Origin: Asterias amurensis
Taxonomy: Eukaryota > Echinodermata > Asteroidea > Forcipulatida > Asteriidae
DNA length: 64,000 bases
Direction: 5' to 3'
Assembly: GCF_032118995.1 (NCBI RefSeq)
Contig: NC_092663.1
Span: 806,001-870,000 of the forward strand
The notes beneath the pieces are model-generated. The model made no database searches. It was not told the DNA's origin and saw nothing but the letters and a program-made list of their open reading frames with translations. Positions 45,776-64,000 of this stretch are shown here, in pieces. The position numbers were made by a program, and so were the translations under genes. Each line of letters opens with the position of its first letter. The first letter of the stretch is position 1.

Positions 45776-46914
45776 TGTTTTACGATCGCGGTAAATTTCA
45801 AACAGGTAACCCTTCCCAGAACAGAAGTAGGTCTGCATTAGAATGTTTGCATTTACACAGACCATAGATCATGCAAAGTCCTTGCTCTATGCACAGACTC
45901 ACTTCCCCATTCATAAATATTCTTCTTGGCGATTTGCCAATGTCCTACAGGCCCCCCTTGCATAATCCTTATACAAGCATAAATCCTTACACAATGTGCA
46001 AACATTGATTGTGTAATGGGGAAACACCATCAAACAGCATTTCATCAGAAACCCAGCATCGGGTGATGACATAGAATGGAACTATGACATCACTTTTCCT
46101 GACTGGGTATGAGCACACTCCTCCGCTCATCTTTACATAAATTTCTCACTTTGAGATTAGTTTTAGAGTCATTATCACAAATTTTTAAAAATACTTTGGA
46201 CTTTGACTGGAGTTTTTTTTTTTTTTTCCCCTTGATCTTATGTTAAACTTCAGAGCCTTTTGAGTATTGAGTCGTTATCAAATAATTTTAAAATAAACTG
46301 TATTAGAAAAGGAATGCGTTAACTTTGTATGGCCCTTGATCTAGTGTTGAACTCATAGCCTAGTGACCTTTATATCTCTATGGCCTTAATTTAACCTCCG
46401 TCTCATGGCCTTTGAGGAAATTCAATTAAAATGGTTAAGGATGACATGTCCATGTGGATTCCTCAGCGTGTGGATTCCTCAGCATAAGTGAACTCAGCGC
46501 TTAAACAAATACATTAGCTGTGAACAAATTCTAAACTCCCTGCATTTAGTTGGTCTTTGTATTGCTATCAATTTATCATTGAATTCTGATAAAAACAAGT
46601 TTTCAGATAGTTGCGATTTATCTGATTATTGCAACCCTCGATCCTTACAATGGTTACAACTGTGTCAGGAAGATGGTGGGTAATGATTATTGCAATTATT
46701 CATTATGAAACCAACTCAACCAAATCCAATACTGCACTCTGAGTTTTCTAGTAATTAGGCTATATTCTGCTATTGTTAATGTTGACATGTAGGAATTTCT
46801 CCAGGATAATGATGATGTTTAGCTTAGGCTTAGGGTGGAAGCAATGGTTCGGCATTAAAAAAAACATTGGAAATTGGCTTTGAAAGGTGGGCACCCATGG
46901 CAAGGTCTCAGACT
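45776..46914. other. Cytochrome c leader intron, unassigned
   Basis: No coding or repeat signal I can name; AT-rich with a T-run at about 46214-46228. Confidence 0.45.
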
Positions 46915-47047
46915 AAGGCCGTGTCCGAATTGGCCACTTCAGCTACAGCTATGGCTAGGGCACGCGCGTCTGCTATTCTTCAACACAGACAGACGCGCTG
47001 ATCTAGCCGTAGCTGTAGCACAAGTTGCCAATTCAGACACGGCCTTT
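46915..47047. mobile_element. M6 palindromic MITE
   Basis: AAGGCCGTGTCCGAATTGGC and GCCAATTCAGACACGGCCTTT mirror each other, with AGCTACAGCTATGGCTAG and CTAGCCGTAGCTGTAG inside. 133 bp, single copy in the window. Confidence 0.85.
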
Positions 47048-47439
47048 AGTTGTCTCAGACTCAGTCGTCTCGACATGTCATGAACAGTAGTAAACAGCAA
47101 GACATTAGAACTTTCTGTTTTAGTATATGAATTTAAAAATTTTAAAGTGTAGGCCTAACATGGCCTAACTAAGTGAAAAATAAATGCAAACAAGACATTA
47201 TGCTAATGTCTTGTTTGATGTTATTTTTCACTAATTACACTTAAACAGCCACAGGATGGACGCTTCTGGTTGTTGCGATAACGTAAACCTCAGAAGGCGG
47301 TTACGTTTTCAATCGCAACTTCTGGCTGTTTTATGTCTTTGCAAACAGGGGTTGGTGTTACTAACAGAAGTACATGTACATTTTTGTACATGTATTTTGC
47401 TTACAAGTGCACTTTTCAAACTACAGTGTTGTAATAATA

Positions 47440-47765
47440 CACTAGGCATTTTTTGCTTTTATTTTCAAGAAGCGAGCGCTGAAATTTGGCACTTGCACAG
47501 TAACCGGAGAATGGTGATCATAAACGAAGAAATCAGCAGTTAGCTGAGCCATATAATCCGGCCTATCAATCAAACTGTGCGCGTTCACCCATTTTGACCA
47601 ATCACAGCAATGATTGTGGTCGGACAAACTTGGTCATGCGGGCGCGTATATTTGGCACGCGCGGCAGAATCGTGCAGAATGTCATTGGGAGTGTTCGTAC
47701 ACGTGTCTTGCTCACGTGCGCGGTGGGCGGAGCTTAGTGGAAAGCCGGAACGGTCCATTAGGCGC
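47440..47765. repeat. Composite of two repeat families
   Basis: 47440-47560 is an inverse relative of the 14.3 kb tandem unit (GAGAATGGTGATCAT, GAAGAAATCAGCAGTTAGC, GAGCCATA). 47565-47765 resembles M12 (GACCAATCACAG, GTCTTGCTCACGTG, GGGCGGAGCTTAG). Confidence 0.5.
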
Positions 47766-48281
47766 AGCTGAGTAGATGAGCAACAATTGTTTAAAAAATA
47801 AAAAGGGCAACCCCCACATTCATTCTCCCATGATTCATCAATCAATGTTTTTCATGACATTCTTCATTTCTACCCATCCATTCCAATCGGCAATCCAATT
47901 TTGCTTATCCATCATGGTTTAAATATCGCAATATCCATGAAAATATTTATAATTCTTGTATGACTGCACGGTACTAAAGGCTAGTGTAGAGGATTTCCGT
48001 CGTAAAATACCTTTTTTTATGCAGAAAATGGAATAGCACTTCACCACAGCACAGCACTGCACACGGTGAAAATGCACACGTACATCAATATTGCATGATG
48101 TAATACATGGATGCACTTTACATCATTATTAACGGAAAATACTCGTCAATAAAAACCAATTTATCTTGCTAAATATGCGCACAGTCACAACCAAACTTAG
48201 CTACACTAATAACCAACTCTTTATTTATAAAATAATATAAAGAAATTGTGAACATGTACACAATTTTATTAAAAAACTTAC

Positions 48282-48340
48282 CGAAATTACAGGAGCTTTT
48301 TCAACTGGTATTTTTCCACACGCGGACGCCAAAAAGGGAA
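48282..48340 (-). other. Probable 5'UTR exon of cytochrome c
   Basis: Donor TTTCG then GTAAGTTT at 48282/48281 on the minus strand, paired with the acceptor at 45447. The upstream end is set only by the motifs that follow. Confidence 0.5.
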
Positions 48341-48352
48341 TTGCGTAAGTAA

Positions 48353-48364
48353 TGCGCACGCGCA
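48353..48364. promoter_or_regulatory. NRF-1-like site upstream of cytochrome c
   Basis: TGCGCACGCGCA matches the NRF-1 palindrome YGCGCAYGCGCR at all positions. It lies about 70 bases upstream of the leader-exon donor, where a promoter would be. NRF-1 drives cytochrome c and other respiratory genes in vertebrates; the family also exists in echinoderms. Confidence 0.7.
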
Positions 48365-48385
48365 CGCGAGGTCGGCCCCCCTGAC

Positions 48386-48392
48386 TACGTCA
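48386..48392. promoter_or_regulatory. CRE-like site upstream of cytochrome c
   Basis: TACGTCA (in CTGACTACGTCATCG) is one base from a CRE core, 22 bases beyond the NRF-1-like site. In mammals CREB and NRF-1 sites act together on this gene. Confidence 0.5.
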
Positions 48393-48399
48393 TCGCTTT

Positions 48400-50408
48400 A
48401 TTCCTTATATGGAAAAAGCCGGTAATAAGGCATTTTGATTGGTCATTTAAAGTTACATTTGAGTCATCAAAAACTTCCCTCCCACATGTTTTCCTATGTG
48501 GAGTTAACTTACAAAAATATCTCATGGCCTCAAAAATTTGGATCAATAGTACAATTCCGGAAATAATTTTATTAACACTAAGCTTTAAAATTTTCATGTA
48601 AACTGTTCAGGGGCGTCATTAGCAAGAAACTTCAGGAAACTTTATCTTCAAGGGAGAGCCATCAAAACTTTAAAATCTTGATGCAAGATGCATGTGTGCA
48701 ATTACAAAATATTCAACTGCACTTGCTCTTTTGAACTAAATTACCGCATCACAAGTTTTCCATGGTGTGTTTGAACTTGAGTTTCAGAAAGAAAACAAGT
48801 ATTTTTTAACAAAAACATCATGATACACAACCATTTTAAAAAATACAAAGTTGTCACAACCACAGATCATAGAATGATCCATTACCACATGAAAAAAAAA
48901 CCTCCAAACAACATAGTTTGTTTACTTATCTCACTTAATTTGTGTTTATTTACTTTATATGTTTATAGCAATACAATGTTTCAATCGCTGTTTATAGTCT
49001 GTTAGAAATGTCTAAACTGCTATACAGTATCGTTTCATCAACCATAATTCAATTGCAAAAGTATTCTCTCCAACAAACACCCAACATAATAATTTTTGTT
49101 GTTGAATTCTATTTTAAATAAATGTAGATGAATTTCACAAAGAGTTAGGGGACTAGTCCTAGGAGATATTAAAAACTTAAGGCTAGTCCTAAACTCTTTG
49201 TAAAATTCACCCCTGGTTTCAAACACAATTTTTTTTTTTTACAAATAACTTGATATGGCCAGACAAGAATATAGAAGCATTTGTTTATTTTGAAACACTT
49301 CAAAAGGATTCTTTCATGCCCAAGCAATATCAATTGTTTTTCAAACATTGCCAAACAGTAGAAAAACAAAATACAGACCCAATACCATACATTCCATACA
49401 TAAATATGTTATCAAATTCTTTTACCAATAAAATAGATTTCTCTTGTATAAGTAAAAAAAAAAAAAGCAATCAAACAAATTGAAGATTGATGTTGGTGAC
49501 TTGATGCCGTTACAGTTTATTAGTTCAGAAACTTTAATTTCCACATTCTCAAAACATACAGAGGTGTTTCGTAGCCCAGTTTTTTTCAATTTGTGTATCT
49601 CTCTGATGTATTATAAGTTATCACACAAGCGCGAGTGAAATACGGAAAAACTTTAGCGCTTCTGCCTCCCTTAAAAACGAGGCAGAAAACCTATTTATCT
49701 TCAAGCAAACTTGGCGCGTGACATAGAACACACCATACGCAGGTCGTGATATGGGCCGTGCATTATTATAAGTTATCACACAAGCGCGAGTGGAATACGA
49801 AAAAATATAGCGCTTCTGCGAATTTATCTTCCAGTCTCACTTGCAACGCGCAAAATTTAAAATTTCAGAGCGTTATTTCTCGCGCAAAAAGTTTTGAATG
49901 TAATTTTTGCACTGTCCGTATACGGAGCAGGACAAAATGACATTTCACAATACACACTGGGTAATAAAAACAGAGGAAGTAGGATATAAAACAGAGGTCG
50001 TAGCATATATGTTTTTAATCCCCTTAGTAGTACGAGCTTCTGATTGGTGGATTAGCGCGTACTGGAAGATAAAAGTTAATATCACACTCTTGTTGCTATG
50101 GATCAGCCAATCAGAAACAACGATTAGCGCGAAGTGAAAGATAATAAAGGTAGCTATCACACCAATTTATTGGTCAAATGATGCATACACACTCCAAAAT
50201 AACTAACCACATTTTACAAATTTATTTTGCACATTTAAAAAGACAAAAAAGTGAGCATTTCAAGTAAACATTTATTTCATACTACTCTTCTCGAGATATA
50301 AACATATATACAGAGTATTGCATAGATAAGCAACATAATAAGCACAGAAGATGGAGGGAAAGAGTTAGTCCATGTAGACCAATATAAAGAGAGTACGAGG
50401 CTGTCAGA
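48400..50408. other. Intergenic DNA between cytochrome c and the mutase
   Basis: No gene recognised. Contains M5 at 49130-49212 (TTTCACAAAGAGTTAGG to CTAAACTCTTTGTAAAATTC). A direct repeat at about 49608-49660 and 49766-49820 (AGTTATCACACAAGCGCGAG, TAGCGCTTCTGC) is followed by a related GCGCGA-rich block to 50170 ending TAGCTATCACACC, perhaps a rearranged larger element. Confidence 0.5.
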
Positions 50409-50748
50409 TTAAAGACACTGGCGATATTGGTAATTGTCAAAGACCAGTCTTCTCACTTGCTGTATCTCAACCTATGCATAAAAGAACAAACCTGTGAAAA
50501 TTTGAACTCAATTAGTCATCAAAGTTGCGAGATAATATTAAAAGTAAAAACAGTCTTGTCACACGAAGTTGTGTGCTTTCAGATGCTTGATTTCGAGACC
50601 TCAAAATCTAATTCTGAGATCTCGAAATCAAATCTGTGGAAAATTACTTCTTTTTATACTACCAACAGCTCCCCATTACTCGTTACCAAGCAAGGTTTCA
50701 TGCCAATAAATATTTTAAGGTATTACCAATAGTGTCCACTGCCTTTAA
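50409..50748. mobile_element. M1 MITE, inverse copy
   Basis: Right-arm sequence first (GACACTGGCGATATTGGTAA) and ATAGTGTCCACTGCCTTTAA last; TTAA at both ends. 340 bp, internally shortened. Confidence 0.8.
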
Positions 50749-51117
50749 GGACGAGTCCTACATAAGAAATGAAATGATATGAACATAAGACATATCTCCC
50801 ATTAGTACTGCCACTTATGAAGCAGTGCTTCAGAAATAATCTGGATGAATTTAATGGCTGCAACTGGGGGCAAACCACTAGTCAATATTCCATGGTAAAA
50901 TATGCATCCAAAGGTCAACTTTAGTCTCTTGTTCAAACTTGACCAGGGAAGCTATATGCTGCTAAACAAAGAAACAAACAAACCTCAAAACAAACAAATT
51001 AGAGACACTTATATTGTTGTCATAACAACAACATATCAAGGGTACGATATTGTATTGCTGTTATTTCTGTTAACAGTAAAACAATTTGTTTCATGTAAAC
51101 TCTGTATTTTGTTACAT

Positions 51118-51123
51118 TTTATT
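51118..51123 (-). terminator. Possible mutase polyadenylation signal
   Basis: AATAAA on the minus strand about 110 bases after the stop codon. Confidence 0.4.
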
Positions 51124-51232
51124 GTTTTTTACTCTTTATGTACAAACACTGTGGAATTCAACTTTTGGATTGCAAGAAGTGTTTTGAATAAACCAATAAT
51201 AATAATAATATCAAACAAAATACATATCTCCC

Positions 51233-63175
<11,943 letters not shown>

Positions 63176-63280
63176 CTATATTAGGAGACAAAAAGAAATA
63201 ATACTAGCGATCAAGTTGAAAACTCTTGTCTTCCAATCAAGCATATATATTATATGGCCCCATAGTCCAACGATCATTGC

Positions 63281-63541
63281 TCATGGCATCGTACAGTAAG
63301 CTCTTGAAAACAGGTGAGATTTGAGCGACATCTTAAAACTGGTGTTGTAGGTGATTGCCTGATTTTTTAAGGAATACTTCAATATCCTGAGGGCCACAAC
63401 AGAAAACGCGTATTCATCCCAACTGTCCTTGCTTCTAGGAATGAATAATGCAGACTTGTCCGAACAGGAGCGCAAGTTTTTATGAGATGTTTTATGGAAG
63501 GTCAGTTGGTTGGTCAAGTATGCTAGACCACAGTAATTCAC
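63281..63541 (-). mobile_element. LINE 3' end fragment
   Basis: An 86-codon frame reads like the end of a CR1/L2-type reverse transcriptase (FIPRSKDSWDEYAFSV, ALRILKYSL, FKMSLKSHLFSRAY). It lies in a mutase intron, on the same strand as the host gene, and is 5'-truncated. Confidence 0.7.
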
Positions 63542-63607
63542 ACATCTGTACTTGTGTACACAGGCAGCATCATCTTGTATTGAAGTTGTGTCTCAATGGT
63601 TAACAAG

Positions 63608-63930
63608 GGTTCCAGACCTCGAAATAACCCTCAGCACCCACAGCAATTACCGTGGTGCCCTGTTCCTTTGCTATGGTGCCATTTGCAAAGGTCCAATACA
63701 AATTTACCTTTTTTCCTCATACAAGTGCCCCTAACCAGAGCAAAAAATACTGTGCCCCTGGTCTGTGAAAAAGGGTTCCAGACCTCGAAATAACCCTAAG
63801 CACCACAGCAATTACAGTGGTGCCCTGTTCTTTTGCTGTGGTGCCCTTTGCAAAGGTCCAATACAAATTTACCTTTTTTCCTCATACAAGTGCCCCAAAC
63901 CAGAGCAAAAAATACTGTGCCCCCTTGAAG
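63608..63930 (+). repeat. R2 repeat, two tandem units of about 167 bp
   Basis: GTTCCAGACCTCGAAATAACC starts at 63608 and 63775; the units agree closely through CTCATACAAGTGCCCC and CAGAGCAAAAAATACTGTGCC. Older R2 copies are at 26108-26300, 31800-31935 and 21380-21470. Confidence 0.85.
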
Positions 63931-64000
63931 AACGAATTTCAAGGCCTGGGTTTCAACGTAAATTGAGAAAGTTAATCAGAATTTTAGGATTGAGTCTGTT

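Overview
The window looks like nuclear DNA of an invertebrate deuterostome, most likely an echinoderm (I lean to a sea star). Intron-rich genes are buried in many small tRNA-derived SINEs and hairpin-like MITEs, and the gene content fits: a compact HCN channel, NDUFS1, an EEF1B guanine exchange factor, a CYTH-domain protein, cytochrome c and methylmalonyl-CoA mutase. I assembled every gene by hand from GT-AG (once GC-AG) junctions, reading frame and remembered family sequence. No alignment or database search was run, and the species call is inference.

Layout: 1-4.6 kb has no convincing gene. 4.66-12.78 kb (+) is an 11-exon HCN-type channel of 549 residues. 15.5-30.3 kb (-) is NDUFS1, the 75 kDa iron-sulphur subunit of complex I, in 17 coding exons giving 727 residues, plus a likely 5'UTR exon. 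It is head-to-head with EEF1B (30.52-33.84 kb, +, 6 exons, 226 residues). Their start-side exons are under 300 bp apart, and the same pairing exists in human. 36.3-39.2 kb (-) is a 4-exon, 180-residue CYTH-domain protein, with a probable 5'UTR exon near 41.9 kb. 44.4-45.4 kb (-) is cytochrome c (2 coding exons, 114 residues), with a probable 5'UTR exon at 48.28 kb beside NRF-1-like and CRE-like motifs. 51.2-63.2 kb (-) is the 3' part of methylmalonyl-CoA mutase (16 exons, 642 residues, matching the human protein from about Tyr110 to the end). Its first exons lie beyond 64 kb.

Three of the six genes make mitochondrial proteins, all on the minus strand, and the promoter-proximal motifs of two of them recall arrangements known from vertebrates. 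The rest of the window is mostly repeats: three tRNA-headed SINE families (called A, B, C here), several MITE families with TTAA ends (M1, M2, M7), a family with ends like GGGCCCAATTTCAT and GCTTAAGCA (M3), other palindromic families, 3' fragments of LINEs, a 1.38 kb DNA element with a 6 bp target duplication, and several element-in-element insertions. I recognised no retrovirus, LTR element, Polinton, CRISPR array or functional tRNA gene.
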